A DNA stretch of 64,000 nucleotides, taken from contig NC_091968.1 of assembly GCF_036711975.1 (NCBI RefSeq), positions 15,872,001 to 15,936,000 on the forward strand, read 5' to 3'. Below the pieces are notes generated by a model. It did no database searches. It worked only from the letters and a program-made list of their open reading frames with translations, and was not told where the DNA came from. The translations under genes were made by a program, and so were the position numbers. This document shows, one piece after another, positions 32,707 through 44,110 of the stretch (the stretch's first letter is position 1; every line of letters begins with the position of its first letter). Source of the stretch: Onthophagus taurus. Its lineage: Eukaryota > Arthropoda > Insecta > Coleoptera > Scarabaeidae.

Positions 32707-34842
32707 ATGACAACGATGATATGTGAAATTCACTCGGTAAGGAATATTCAACATCCTCAAACACCGGTTGAATGATGGCCTACCTGAAATAATCCCTTAC
32801 TTGGAGGAACAACATTCCGAGAAAATTAGTCGACCGTTGCAGGTACCTGAGGATATGAGAGTCTCGCTCTCCTCATTGTTTTGTCAAATGAGAACAAGGT
32901 GGCAAAAGGCTAGCAGGACAGAGAATCCCTTTTTGAAACGAAATAATGAATGGCTGAATTCACCCGTTTCATTTCCGGCACCTATTGTTAGTGGCAATTA
33001 TCAAGCTGACTGTGATCTGCCATCGACTAGTACCTGCAGTGGACGTCCTTCTGGGGATTTTGAATCATTGAGCAAGAGGTCGCAACGCAGAAGAACCCAA
33101 TCAGTTCGCAAAACTTTGACGTCACAATAGTTAGCTTATGCTACTCAAATGAGCCTGCGCTCTGCAGGTAAATTGGATGCTTCGAAGGTTGTTTATGAAA
33201 TAACAATGACAAGTCCATCGAGAGCTTCGAAGTATCGACAGGCGTTTCAATCAACCGCGACAAGCGAGAAAACTTTGTCCGCCGAAGCAGCACTTTCGCT
33301 ATATGTTGAGTACAAATTTACAAAGAATCAATATCAGGGATTGAGAACAAGTAAGGAGAATAACTGCAAGCTGTATCCTTCTTACAAGAAATTGGCAGAA
33401 GCGAAAAAAACGTTGCTATCCACCTAATACTGCTATCACCATCACAGAAAGCATGGCTGAAGTTCAGCTACAACCTTTATTGGATCATACAACCGACCGT
33501 ATTTTATTATGCCAAGAAGACATCATTCGCAGTTTGGATCAAGCCAATGGTAGCCACATGAAATTCATTTTCAAATGGGGTTGTAACGGAAGTGCAGGAC
33601 AAAGTGAATATAAACAAACATTTGAGGATGAACGCGTATCAGATGCGAATGTATTTTTTACATCGGTAGTACCCTTACAACTCATTTCTGTGGATCCACA
33701 ATCAGAGGCAGTAGTCGTGATTTGGAAGAATCCCAGACCATCGTCTCCTCGATTTTGTAGACCGCTGAGGCTATAATTTTTGCACGAAAGTGCAGAATCT
33801 ACGGTCAGTGAGTTGCAATATATTGAAGAGCAGATAAAGTCACTTGTTCCCTTTGAGAAAGTAATGCATGGGAAAGAAATCTCGGTTTCGTACAATATGG
33901 CGTTCACAAAGATCGATGGCAAAGTATGCAACGCAGTCGCATCCATAAAGTCTACGCAACGATGCTATTTATGCGGAAGTACTAGTAAAGATTTCAATAA
34001 CATCGATGCTGTTTTGCAAAAAGAAGTGAACGAAGAGAATCTGAAGTTTGGACGTTCAATATTACATGCTTGGATAAGGTTTTTTGAATGCTGCTTGCAT
34101 TTGTCATACAAACTTGGTATCAAAAAATGGCAAGCACGCAGTGCCGAAGAAAAAGAGATGGTAGAAACGCGCAAGAAGATCATTCAAAAGGGATTCAGCT
34201 CAAAACTGGGACTTATTGTCGATCGTCCGAAACCTGGATACGAAAATACCAACGATGGAAATACAGCTCGACGCTTTTTTGAAAATTCGAAGACATCTGC
34301 TCTCATAACATCATTGGACATCGATTTGATAGAACGGTTTCACGTCATCTTACAAGTCATTTCGAGTAGACATGAAATCAATACTGATAAGTTCCATGAT
34401 TATACGCTGACAACTGCGAGGAAATTCGTTGAGCTGTATCCATATGGTATTATATGCCTACTTCGGTGCATAAGTTGTTGATTCACAGTCCACAAATCGT
34501 AGCTCACGCATTGCTACCAATCGGTCAGTTATCCGAAGAAGCACAAGAAGCTAGGAACAAAGACATTAAAAGATATCGCGAAGACTTTTCCAGGAAGTGT
34601 TCGCGAGTGAAAACAGTAGAAGACGTTTTCAAGCGGCTTCTGGTAACTTCCGATCCATAAATTTCCAGCATTAGAAAACTGCCACAGAAGAAAATCAAAT
34701 GTTTGTCAAAGGAGGCAATAGGATTATTACTTTGCCCTGAAATTCCAATCTCACCACGACTGAACATGGAAAACTCTGATGTGGATTCTGACTCTGAGGA
34801 CTTCGAGAGCAATACTGATTCGGATACCGATTTCCTTCAATA
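32707..34842 (+). pseudogene. RAG1/Transib-like transposase relic
   Basis: Consecutive fragments in shifting frames (32768-33130, 33149-33427, 33453-33776, 33780-34481, 34454-34842) read as one protein. The catalytic half resembles RAG1/Transib. WGCNGSAGQSEYK (33576-33614) corresponds to the RAG1 CDGMGD block, with Asn at 33585 where the catalytic Asp is expected. KIDGKVCNAVA with a downstream CYLC (Asp at 33915) corresponds to the second Asp region. DGNTARRFF matches the RAG1 GNFARK block, and EEAQEARNKDIKRYR...SRKCSR (Glu at 34547) matches the RAG1 ESGNK...RRFR region. An acidic SDVDSDSEDFES tail ends the gene. At least four frame breaks (near 33130, 33430, 33775 and 34450) and the Asn make it inactive. 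Its tail is inside the tandem duplication. Confidence 0.7.
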
Positions 34843-34964
34843 GCGGATCTTATTATTATTATTATTACAATTCTTCGATATATTTTCGACGGATATTCCG
34901 TTATTTAGTTTAATAAACAAATGACGTTTTCAGTATGTTAATTGTTGTAATTATAGATCTCCAA

Positions 34965-34998
<34 letters not shown>

Positions 34999-35164
34999 TT
35001 CTATTCATAAATTATGACGAGTTTTCATGCGTCTCGTTGCTATATTGGATCCGCCATTGTGTTTGGAGAATTTTTAAGTTCAAATTCGTAGTCAGTGACC
35101 TCAAAAACCCCCGAGTGATGAGTTTTGTTTGAATTAAACGTCATTTTGGGGTTTTGGCCACGTT
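34843..35164. other. 3' flank of the RAG1-like gene with (TA)n microsatellite (unit A)
   Basis: It holds a (TTA)n run after the stop, an AATAAAC possible poly(A) signal at about 34912, and an uninterrupted (TA)14 tract at 34968-34996. The end (35090-35164) is G-rich and leads into the LINE ORF1. I see no gene. Confidence 0.6.
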
Positions 35165-36740
35165 TTGGGGATTTGGTCCCACTGTGCGACGACCAAGACA
35201 CCTGTCACTGGCAGAACTGCCTCCCCAGTGGAGGCGACAGCCACAACGCCAGGCCGACCGCCTTCCCCGTTGAAGGCAGCAACCAAATCGTCAGGCCGTA
35301 AAGCCTCCCCCGTGGAGGCGACGACCAGCGCGGCAGGCCGCAACGCCTCCCTCGCGGAGGCGGCGACCACCACCCAACCGAGCTCCTTCGCTGAGGCGCT
35401 GATTTCCATCCCAACGGGTGAAATGGACGTCGATGTAGCAGTCGGCCCATCGAATCCGCAGGGAAAAGGAGGGCGAACAACGACTTGGAGGAAGAATCTT
35501 CGGAGGCGGTGCGTTCCCGCATGAAACCTGTTTCCAAGCGGATCCCCCCGGTAATCATTCACGCTAAGGAGAACTGGGATTCGATTTCGGCGGAGATGGC
35601 GAGACTTAAGCCGCGTTCCCACGGGGCGTGATACGCTAGCGTGGGGCACACTTTCGAGCAACACGCCCCGTGTGAACACAGTGTCGTGGGTTAGCTGCAG
35701 ACGTCACAGGCAAGCGTGGTGCTCACGCCTCGAATCAAACTGGTTTGATTTTTGTTGTGAGCTTGCTTGCGTATACCCGTTCAAGATGGCAACAAGTAGT
35801 GGAATCAAAAGTCGCGTAGTGAAATTACAAGGCAATGAGACTCTGCGATTTCTCGAATTATATAGTGTTGAAAAAGTGTTGTATGATGCAACTAGCGAAC
35901 AATATAGAAACCGCGATATGAGAATGGCAGCAGCTAAAAGAATTTCGGACGAGTTTAATATTCCAGGATTTGGATCAAAAGACGTAATATCAAAATTTAA
36001 AAACTTAAGGAGTTCCTATTGTTAAGAATTGAAAAAAATAGCCGACAGTGAGCGGTCTGATTTATTCTTTGTGCTAAGATAGCACCAAAAACCGAACTGA
36101 CCACAGCACAAGTCTCGATAAGCAGCTCGTTCATGGTCGACTTTCCGCGATCAAGTGAATCACGTTTTCGTTAATACGAAAGTCAGTGTGAACGGTCCAC
36201 GCTCCACGACTGGTAGGGTCCTTCCAGCACATACACGAAAGCAAGTACGAAAGCGTGATACACGTTCGTTTTCACGCTCCGTGGGAACGCAGCTTTAGGA
36301 TCGCCTTTTCGAAAGCCAGAGCGGTTCCGAGGAATCAAGATAGAGCTCTCCACCGTGGAAGTCCACTGCGCTCTGGTGAAAATGTTGATGGCTAGTAAAC
36401 ACCAGTACCATACATTTGCTCCCCCCGATGATAAGCCGTTAAAGATTGTCTTTAGAGGCGTCCCTACCAGTATTGGGGAAGACAGCATTGCTGCCGACCT
36501 GAGAAAACAGGGATTCTGGCCTGAAACCGTGAAGCGGTTGTGCCAGGGCTCTGAAAGGAGGCCAATTCCCCTGGTTCTGTACGTTTTGAAAAAGACCGCG
36601 GACGCCAACAGGATTATCGACCTCAAGACGGTAAAGGGATTAACCATTACCGTCGAGAGCGCTAGAAAGAAGACGGAAGTTGGTCAGTGACATCGCTGTC
36701 AGCGTTACGGCCACTCCCAACAGTAGCATAGCTATGTGCG
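35165..36740 (+). pseudogene. Jockey-like LINE ORF1 (gag-like) fragment, unit A
   Basis: It is GC-rich, unlike its surroundings. The 5' part codes for four 14-residue repeats of the type GRxASPVEAT (35210-35377). The 3' part (36355-36690) has the pre-zinc-knuckle gag region of Jockey/X-element type LINEs (YHTFAPPDDKPLKIVFRGVP, GLTITVESARKK). A stop precedes the first zinc knuckle (HRCQRYGHSQQ at 36691-36723), after which the element is lost. The frame is split by the MITE at 35609 and by a shift near 36335. No reverse transcriptase is present. Confidence 0.75.
35609..36294 (+). mobile_element. Harbinger-type MITE carrying a MADF domain, unit A
   Basis: The inverted ends are AGCCGCGTTCCCACGGGGCG and, reversed, AGCTGCGTTCCCACGGAGCG. 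TTA is duplicated at 35606-35608 and 36295-36297 as expected for Harbinger. The interior keeps a MADF domain starting at 35786 (MATSSGIKSRVV...FLELYSVEKVLYD...KFKNLRSSY) with an in-frame TAA at 36023 after SSYC; the next codons (ELKKIADSE) continue the domain. No nuclease is present, so it is an internal-deletion derivative that retained only the accessory protein. Confidence 0.88.
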
Positions 36741-37228
36741 TTCTAAATCAAAATCCCATAAGATTTAACATTGGGGTCGAAAAGTACTTTTTATCCCCAC
36801 CACTACGTTTCGAGGGTGTGGCCACGCCCATATTTTAAATTCAACCAATCAGAGCGCAGCATTATCCAAGAAATTTGAATGAAGCTATCTAGATCCACGG
36901 GCCTTACCAAGATAACGTCATCGTCGACACATCGAGGTCGCACACAAAGCCTTTGGTTTGCCTTACCGGCTGGGTGCTAGGGTGCGGGGTGCGGGCGGGT
37001 AGGGCACCGTGATTCAACCAGCGTATAGCATTCTCCGTGAATCCTCTTTTAGGTGGGGAATTTGAATGAGGCTATCTAGATCGATGAGCCTTATCATGAT
37101 AACGTCATCATCAATACATCGAGGTCTTGATACATCCGGACACAAAACATTTGGCTTGGAGGTTATAAAATGGTAAATATCTCGTTAACGATACTTCAAA
37201 TCGAAAAATAAACCAAAATGTCCCCCCT
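36741..37228. other. Noncoding with a roughly 70-bp imperfect direct repeat (unit A)
   Basis: Near-copies beginning ATTTGAATGARGCTATCTAG occur at about 36874-36948 and 37059-37130, each ending CATCGAGGTC. A GC-rich stretch (TGCGGGGTGCGGGCGGGTAG) lies between them at 36982-37002. I see no gene. Confidence 0.6.
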
Positions 37229-37407
37229 ACACGTCCCGATATGTACATTTGCACAATGCGCCGATCCGATCGGAACTACACATAACCTCTTTTGGGATGT
37301 TTATGAGGGACATCACTTACGTGCAGTGTGTTTATTAAGTACGTTTTACTGTTTTTAGCAGTTACCGAAGTTATAAAGTTTTAAATATAAAGTGGTTGAC
37401 TTTAAAT

Positions 37408-39654
37408 ATGGAAAGTGAAAAATATTTAGTTGAAAAACAAATTTTTGAAACTCAGCTTTTTAAATTAATTGAAAATAGTAGCGCTAATAATTTTACCACC
37501 GTACAAACTGTTGAGCATTATTTAAGTATTTTAAATCAAGTAAAGAACAGCATGTCAAAGAAAGAGACGAATGAAAAACTAAGTTGTGAAGATTATAGGC
37601 GTTTGAATAGATTTGAAATTCTAAGAATTGGTGATAAAGAGAAAATTATTGCAAAACGAATGAATGATGATGTGGTTTCTATTAGGTATTATTGCGATGA
37701 CATTTTAGAAAAAGTTCATAAAGATACTGGCCATAAAAAAAGATTAGGAATGGAAAAAGAAATTGCTAAGGAATATTGTAATATTCCCAAAAGTGTCATT
37801 GAAGAGTATTTGAAATTATGTGCTATGTGTCAATTAAAGAAAAAATCGAAGCAGAAAGGATTAGTAGTAAAACCAATAATAATCTACAGGATTTAATAAA
37901 AGGGGACAAATTGATCTTATTGATATGCAAACAGAACCGGATGGCCCTTATATCATGAATTAGCAAGACCACCTCACAAAATTTGTGTTTTTAAAACCTC
38001 TAAAAACTAAAAAGGCAGAAGAAGTAGCATATAACTTGATGGATATTTTTTGCATAGTCGGGGCACCTTGCTTGCTTCATAGTGACAATGGCAGAGAATT
38101 TGTGAATCAAGTAATTACTAGCCTTGCAGATATGTTTCAAGCGAAAATAATTCATGGTAAACCACGTCATTCTCAAAGCCAAGGGTCTATCGAGAGAGCG
38201 AACCAAGATGTAAGAGACATTTTAATTACTTGGATGCAGGAAAATGAGACAACTAAGCGCGCAGAAGATCTAAGATTTGTGCAATTGAAAAAGAATAGAT
38301 CATTTCACCGAGGCATCCAACGTACTCCATACGTTGGATGCCTCGTTGGAAGTCCGTTGTAACCAGTCGATATGTGCACACGACTCAAGTTTTTCGATTT
38401 TTAACGCTAAATTCTTCTTTTTATAACACGCCTTCAGCTTTTACAGATTATTACGCCTGCCTTCAGCATTTCAAAAAACATTTTTTAACCTATCACCCGA
38501 CGTTGGAGTTTTTAACCTGACATGGTAAACCCACGCCGTTTTCAAAAATTTCACTTAATTCTTTAATCCAAAATTATATCTTTAATCATCGGTCCGTCGT
38601 AGTTTTCGTAAGAGAAATTTTTCCACATGATCATTTTTTCACGTGTTCATCATTCTTAGTTTTTGACGTCTTGCCTGAAGACGCTTTTAGAAAAAGCGAA
38701 ACATTGTTGTACCGAAATTAGAAAAAAAAAATAATAAAAAAAACATGGTGGACTTATTCTTTTTTATCCTATTAATACTCACCATGATGAACCTGGAGGC
38801 TACAATTGCCAATTTACTCCATACGAGGCTATGTTTGGCATCCCACTTGTTAATAGCTTAAAAGATTCAAAGCTTCCGCTTGAAATTGTAGAGAAGTTAC
38901 ACGATGAGGACGACATTTCTAGATTAGAAAGCAGTGTTGGTAGAAACATAGAACAGGTAGTATCTGAAAAATCAGAATCAGAATTTCAAAACAGTGATGG
39001 AGGAAATGAAAAAGATGTACAAGAAAGCTTTCCCATAAATTATTCCAAAAATGATTATGTTGAGGAAGAATTGTTGAGATAACCTAAAAAAACGCAGAGA
39101 ATTTACATTGCTTATTATTATTATTATATGTTTCATTTTAGGAACAACGAAATCCGATTAAAATCAATAAATCAACATCGATCTCATAGTATTGCATGTT
39201 TAAAAAAGCAAGCAACAGAAATGTTACAGCAAAATTGTTCCAAATTCCCAAATATTGAAATTGGGCAGAACGTTTTAGTTAAGATTCCTGATGTCGACAG
39301 AGGACGCTTAGCTCCTCGTAACATTTTGGCTGTTGTATTGTCCGAGAAAGATGATTTATACCAACTTGGTACATCAACTGGCGTCTTGGAAAAACTATAT
39401 GCAAGGAATGATTTAAACGGTAATAAGGTTTTTCTTTTCAGCCTTCTCAAACGAACTTATTGACATCTTCAGATGTACCCATCGAAAATAAACTCAGTTT
39501 GCGAACGGTGGCGGCAAAAGAATCAAATTCTTCCCAGGGGTTTGTAAGATGCAACTGTCGTAAACAGTGTAGTAATAAAAAGTGCAAATGCTTATTAAAG
39601 AACTTGAAATGTAACAGTAAATGTCATTCAAGTACTTCATGTCGCAATAAGTAA
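37408..39654 (+). pseudogene. Ginger integrase pseudogene, unit A
   Basis: It starts MESEKYLVEKQIF at 37408 and is open to 37896, where a frame change removes the first catalytic Asp region (GQIDLIDMQ is present at 37905 in another frame, followed by a TAG at 37961). The part from 37985 retains LLHSDNGREF with the second Asp and SQGSIERANQD with the Glu. It is broken again at 38333 by the insertion and resumes at 38815 (TPYEAMFGIPLVN). A small intron ends at 39141. The C-terminal Cys-rich domain (CNCRKQCSNKKCKC) closes at 39654. Copies 1 and 2 are damaged at different catalytic positions, so they died independently. Confidence 0.85.
38333..38814 (+). mobile_element. 482-bp insertion with 10-bp TSD and snap-back 5' junction (unit A)
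   Basis: TACTCCATAC is duplicated (38323-38332 and 38815-38824), interrupting the Ginger TPYEAMFG codons. The insert starts GTTGGATGCCTC, the inverse complement of the host GAGGCATCCAAC just upstream, so a perfect 12-bp inverted repeat spans the junction. At about 38670-38700 lies CTGAAGA, a GCTTTT/AAAAGC hairpin and GAAAC, close to a hammerhead core. No poly(A) tail or ORF is present. A retroelement fragment (Penelope-like or LINE) is plausible but not shown. Confidence 0.7.
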
Positions 39655-39991
39655 TAAAATAAATATTATGTTAGTTCCTACATTGCATTTGTTTCTCATA
39701 TGACCAAAGCAACAATTAACATTTCGGGATATGTTTAACTGCTAAAAACAGTACAACGTACTAATAAACACACTGCACGTAACTGATGTCCCTCATAAAC
39801 ATCCCAAAGGAGGTTATGTGTAGTTCCGATCGGATCGGCGCATTGTGCAAATTTACATATCGGGACGTGTTCAAACTGATATGGTCAGATCCCGATTGTA
39901 TCATTTTTTCGTCATGTGACCTAACAGCTTTAGACATATGCCGATATGTCTAAATAAATCGGCCACGGGCCGAATTCGTCATCTGCCTCCA

Positions 39992-40266
39992 ACATATACA
40001 TATAAAATAGGATTTTAAAATAGGAAGTGTAAATTAATATTAACATTCACATCATTATTATTTAAGTGTTTACCTAAGCCCCTCCTCTGATATAGGTGTA
40101 GTCATTATCATAATTACCGAATGAATGAACATGGTGTTCAAGCTGATGATTACGTCATGTTGCGTAATATTTATAAGTAAAATCGTTAAAGTTTATTAAT
40201 TAAGATAATCCAGTAAACATAAACGTGTAAGTATAACGTGTATGCAATTACTTTTAAACAATCCTA
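39992..40266. other. Noncoding spacer (unit A)
   Basis: AT-rich sequence between the Ginger right end and the TA-flanked element. I see no gene. Confidence 0.4.
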
Positions 40267-41054
40267 CAGTGTGTCCCCGGATAGGTAAAACGACTCTTAT
40301 AAAAGGTAAAATTTTTTCGATATTAATTATCATTTTTGGGGTTTAGACCTTCTTGATTAAAGACTAATTTTGCACATATTAACAATTTTTTAAAAAACAT
40401 GTGAGCCTTGACAGTGAAAAAAAAAACGCTTTTTGAGGTAGGTAAAGTACCTGTTCTGTTTACAGTACGTGAAAGTGTTACTAAGAAGTTTTCTTCACAA
40501 TCAAATACTATGGCCATATGCAAATTTTCGGAATGATCAACCTACTTTGATAAAAAATCCATATCAAGCAATTTTATTTCTAACAAAGACTGCTATGGAA
40601 AAAACAAAATTGCTTTCCTGTCAATGTTAATCTTACAAAGTGTATTTTAGTAAACTTAAAGTGTTTTTTAAATACAATGTTAACAGTGTTATGAAACCGA
40701 GGGAAAACCGATAAATATGGTTATTGCTATATTTAGTGAAAAATGTCCAAATACTAGAATTAAAAGAAGTACTTATAGACGTTTAATCAAAAGATTTAAT
40801 AATAAAGTAAAGTACTAGTAATAAAGTACTATTGATGAAAATAATAAACAATGGGTTTTATTAAAGTAGGCCGATAATTCCGAAAATTTCCATATGGCTA
40901 TAATTTTTCATTCTGAATAAAATTTTTTAGTTACATTTTACCATACCGTAAACAGAAAAGATACTTTACTTGACACACAAGAAGTTTTCGCTTCAGTGTC
41001 AACACTCACTTGTTTTTTAAAACTTGAAAATATGTCTTCTAAATTAGTCTTTAA

Positions 41055-43482
41055 CCCATTAATGCTTACAGGGTCATTTACGACCCAACAGTACAATAGC
41101 AAGTTAATGCCCGAAATTATAGTAACATTAGTACTCTGTTATGCCCAAAGGGTCATTAATGACCCAAACACTTTTTAGCTGTGTTACATAGATACCGTTA
41201 CTACTAGGCGCTTCATCTCTTCATATAGTTACTAAACTTAAGTTTTGTTGAACACCTGCACTCATCCTGAACTCTGCAGATAATAAAAGTAACATCTTTG
41301 TTGACGTTTTGGTTGGTTGTGTTTTTAATTGTGCAACATGGCAACGCTTTATGAATGGTAAGTAAGAAATTTCAATTATTTTTGATGTTTTCATTACTAA
41401 AGGATGTAGTACAAAGTCTGTCTATTCTAATTGTGCATAAATGTAGATGATATTACCTTTTTTATTCCAAAGCTATGTCGCATAACCTAGATGGGTCGTT
41501 AACGACCCATCGAGCTGTACACGTACATATTTTATTAGTTTTTGGATTTTATAACTTTTATGTTGCTTTAGGAAACGGCCTCTAACAACAGCAGAATTAT
41601 TAGAAATTATCGAGAATTTGAACGAAGATGATGTTATACCAGATGGAGTGATCATTACCCCTCCAGATGATTTCGATAATACAGATTGCGATTCGGGTGA
41701 TGAAGAGAGTAACGATCCAGATAATTTGAATCGTCACCAACTAGAAGCTGAAGCCGAACTACAAAACGCTGATGAAGTTGAATCAGAGTGGAATGAAGAA
41801 GACTATACCGCTTTCAACATTCCAAAAGAGGCGCAAGGAAGAGTACGTAAAATGCAAATGGGAAAAAGGGGACCTTAATACCTCCTGGTAAGAAGAAACA
41901 TTCCGATTTCTGCCTTCCCTTTCCCTGGGACCTAGCAGTCATCCATTCGATTTTTTTTCATTAATGATAACGCCTGAAATTGTAAACATGATAGTAGAAC
42001 ACACCACTACCTATGCGGCACAAAAGAACAAAGAATACTTCAATTTAACAGAAGAAGAACTATATACTTTTATAGGTATTTTGCTGTTGAGTGGTTACGT
42101 ACTACTTCCACGCAGACGGATGTACTGGGAACAAAGCGAGGATGTACACAATGTTTTAGTCGCTAATGCGATGAGGAGGAGCAGATTTGAAGAAATTTGT
42201 AGTTATTTACATATGAGTAACAACGAAACCATTTCTAAAGATGATAAACTGGGTAAAATTCGCCCCCTTATAGATTGTTTGAATCGACAGTTCCTCAGAT
42301 ACGCACCGATTGAGAATAACATTTCCATCGACGAATCTATGATACCGTACTATGGTAAACATGGATGTAAACAATTTTGTAAAAGGTAAACCTGTTCGAT
42401 TTGGTTACAAGGCTTGGGTAGCTGCTCTTAAATTAGGATATTGTGTCCAATTTGAAATTTTCCTTGTACTTTGATAGTTTTTTTACTTCCCCGAAGCTTA
42501 TTAGAAGTCTCACGAGCAGAGGGTTTGGAGGAACTGGAACTGTCCGTGATAATCGTACGGAAAAGTGTTTTATAAAAGGGAAAAATGAAATGAAGAAACT
42601 AGACCGTGGTTCTATGGATAGTGCAGTTGATAAGAAAAATAATATAGTATGTGTACGTTGGAAAGATAACAATGTTGTTACAATGCTGTCAAACAAATAT
42701 GGAATAAATCCCCTACAAAAATATTATAGATATTCTGTAAAGAATAAAAAGAAAATATCTATAGATCAACCTAATCTGATATCATATTATAATAATTATA
42801 TGGGTGGTGTAGACCAATTAGACAATCATGTTTCTAACTATAGAATAGGTTTCCGCGGAAAAAAATGGTACACACCAATAGTATACTGGTTACTTGACGT
42901 TTGTGCAACAAATGCCTACATTCTAGCTCGAGAATATAACTGTAAAAAAGATAATCTTCAATTTCGACGAGAAATTGCAAACCATTTGTTAAACACATAT
43001 GGCAGTAAAAGTGAGAAACCGGGGCGAAAAAGAGCATCAGTAAGATTTCCGTTATCTGTAGTCAATGGCAAACATATAATCGTAACGAGTCAACCTAGGC
43101 TCCGATGCCAAGTGTGCAAGAATAAAACAACAAAAGCATGCCAAACCTGTAAAGTACCATTGCATGATAAATGTTTTTCAGTGTACCATTGCGAATAAAT
43201 TTCGTTCTAAATATGTAGTGTGTTTTTTATTACCACTTAGAGCTGCGATCTTTATGAGGCCCTATGGGTCGTTACAGACCCAGTTCTAATTTTACATCAG
43301 AATTCTAAAATCTTACTTTATTATATTGTTTTACATGTATAAACCACTAAACACAAATAAATGTATGTATTAACTGAATAAAAACGATTTTATAATTCTG
43401 GGTATTTAACAGGTTTGGTCGTAAACGACCCTTCGGGTATTAAAGCAGTACAAATATTTTTATAATTCTGGGCATTAATGGG
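41055..43482 (+). mobile_element. piggyBac element (unit A)
   Basis: It is bordered by TTAA (41051-41054 and 43483-43486) with ends CCCATTAATGC inverted as GCATTAATGGG. Five dyad motifs of the type GGGTCRTTWAYGACCC occur near the ends (41071, 41150, 41490, 43266 and 43416). The 2428-bp length is normal for the family, but the transposase gene is damaged. Confidence 0.92.
41338..43198 (+). pseudogene. piggyBac transposase pseudogene (unit A)
   Basis: Exon 1 (41338-41357, MATLYEW) joins exon 2 at 41572 in phase (KRPLTTAELLEIIENL). The first catalytic Asp is in NNISIDESMIPYYGKHG (near 42330). A stop at 42387 and a missing block between CVQFEI and LYFDSFFTS (around 42455) remove the region before the second Asp. 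The second Asp is in LYFDSFFTS, the third in MGGVDQLDNHVS. The C-terminal zinc domain (CQVCKNKT...CQTCK...HDKC) ends at 43198. A frame break also lies near 41805, where units A and B differ by two bases. The copy is nonfunctional. Confidence 0.88.
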
Positions 43483-43763
43483 TTAAAGTAGGCCGATGAT
43501 TCCGAAAATTTGCATATGGCTATAACTTTTCATTCTGAATAAAATTTCTTAGTCACATTTTACCATACCGTAAACAGAAAAGATACTTTACTGGACACAC
43601 AAGAAGTTTTCGCTTCAGTGTCAACACTCACTTGATTTTAAAAACTTGAAAATATGTTTAAAATTTGTCTTTAACCAAGCAAGGCTGAAACCCAAAAGAT
43701 AACAATTAATATCAAAATATTTTACATTTTATAAAAGTCGTTTCACCTATCCGACACACTGTA

Positions 43764-44110
43764 TATGTTTATCAAAGTCGTTTATCATTCTCGAATCACT
43801 AAAGAAGGGGTTGTTATCACGTTGTTGACAGGGGTTTTTATATTTAAATTAATTTTATCAAGACTAAATCCACTAAGGAAGATGTAAAAAAGTTATAAAA
43901 ATTTTTTCGATAATTTGTATTATAACAACTATGTGTTTCATAATAAGTACAAGACCACCAAAGATGTGCATAAGTTGCACATTCCTAGTGACCGTAAGTG
44001 GTAAAGGTATCCGCACACAGAGAACCCCTTTGATTCACATTGGATATTTAAGCGAACTGTAGGAAAAAAAAGTTCATTTCCCTTTAGTCTTTGGAGGACT
44101 ATTTTTAATA
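43764..44110 (+). promoter_or_regulatory. Upstream region of the small spliced gene (unit A)
   Basis: This is single-copy-looking sequence between the TA-flanked element and the ATG at 44111. GATATTTAAGCG at about 44043 could be a TATA-type box about 65 bp before the start codon. Nothing else is recognised. Confidence 0.35.

Larger units (their letters stand above)
37229..39991 (+). mobile_element. Ginger transposon copy 2 (unit A), left end truncated
   Basis: The right end (CATCTGCCTCCA, to 39991) and its roughly 270-bp subterminal region match copy 1. The left end lacks the outermost 130 bp or so and begins at ACACGTCCCGATATG, which is the inverse of the subterminal part of the right arm. 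Comparing copies shows that an intact element has very long terminal inverted repeats. ACATAT follows the right end as in copy 1. The element has been interrupted at 38333 by a 482-bp insertion. Confidence 0.85.
40267..43761 (+). mobile_element. TA-flanked long-TIR element split by piggyBac (unit A)
   Basis: It starts CAGTGTGTCCCCGGATAGG and ends with the inverse of CAGTGTGTCGGATAGGTG; TA flanks both ends (40265-40266, 43762-43763). The inverted similarity extends about 290 bp inward. A further partial copy of the right arm lies at about 40862-41050, so the right arm appears twice, once on each side of the piggyBac insertion. Without piggyBac the element is about 1.06 kb, nonautonomous and Tc1/mariner-like by its TA target. 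Confidence 0.78.

Noticed and set aside
35134-35679. Long minus-strand open frames opposite the LINE ORF1 repeats (also 47452-47997)
   Set aside because: They are antisense shadows of a GC-rich repeated coding segment with no recognisable domain.
39130-39470. A 22-base intron before the Ginger Cys-rich tail (GTAATAAGG...TTTTCAG)
   Set aside because: It would keep the frame but is shorter than known functional insect introns; a frameshift or a deleted intron is equally possible.
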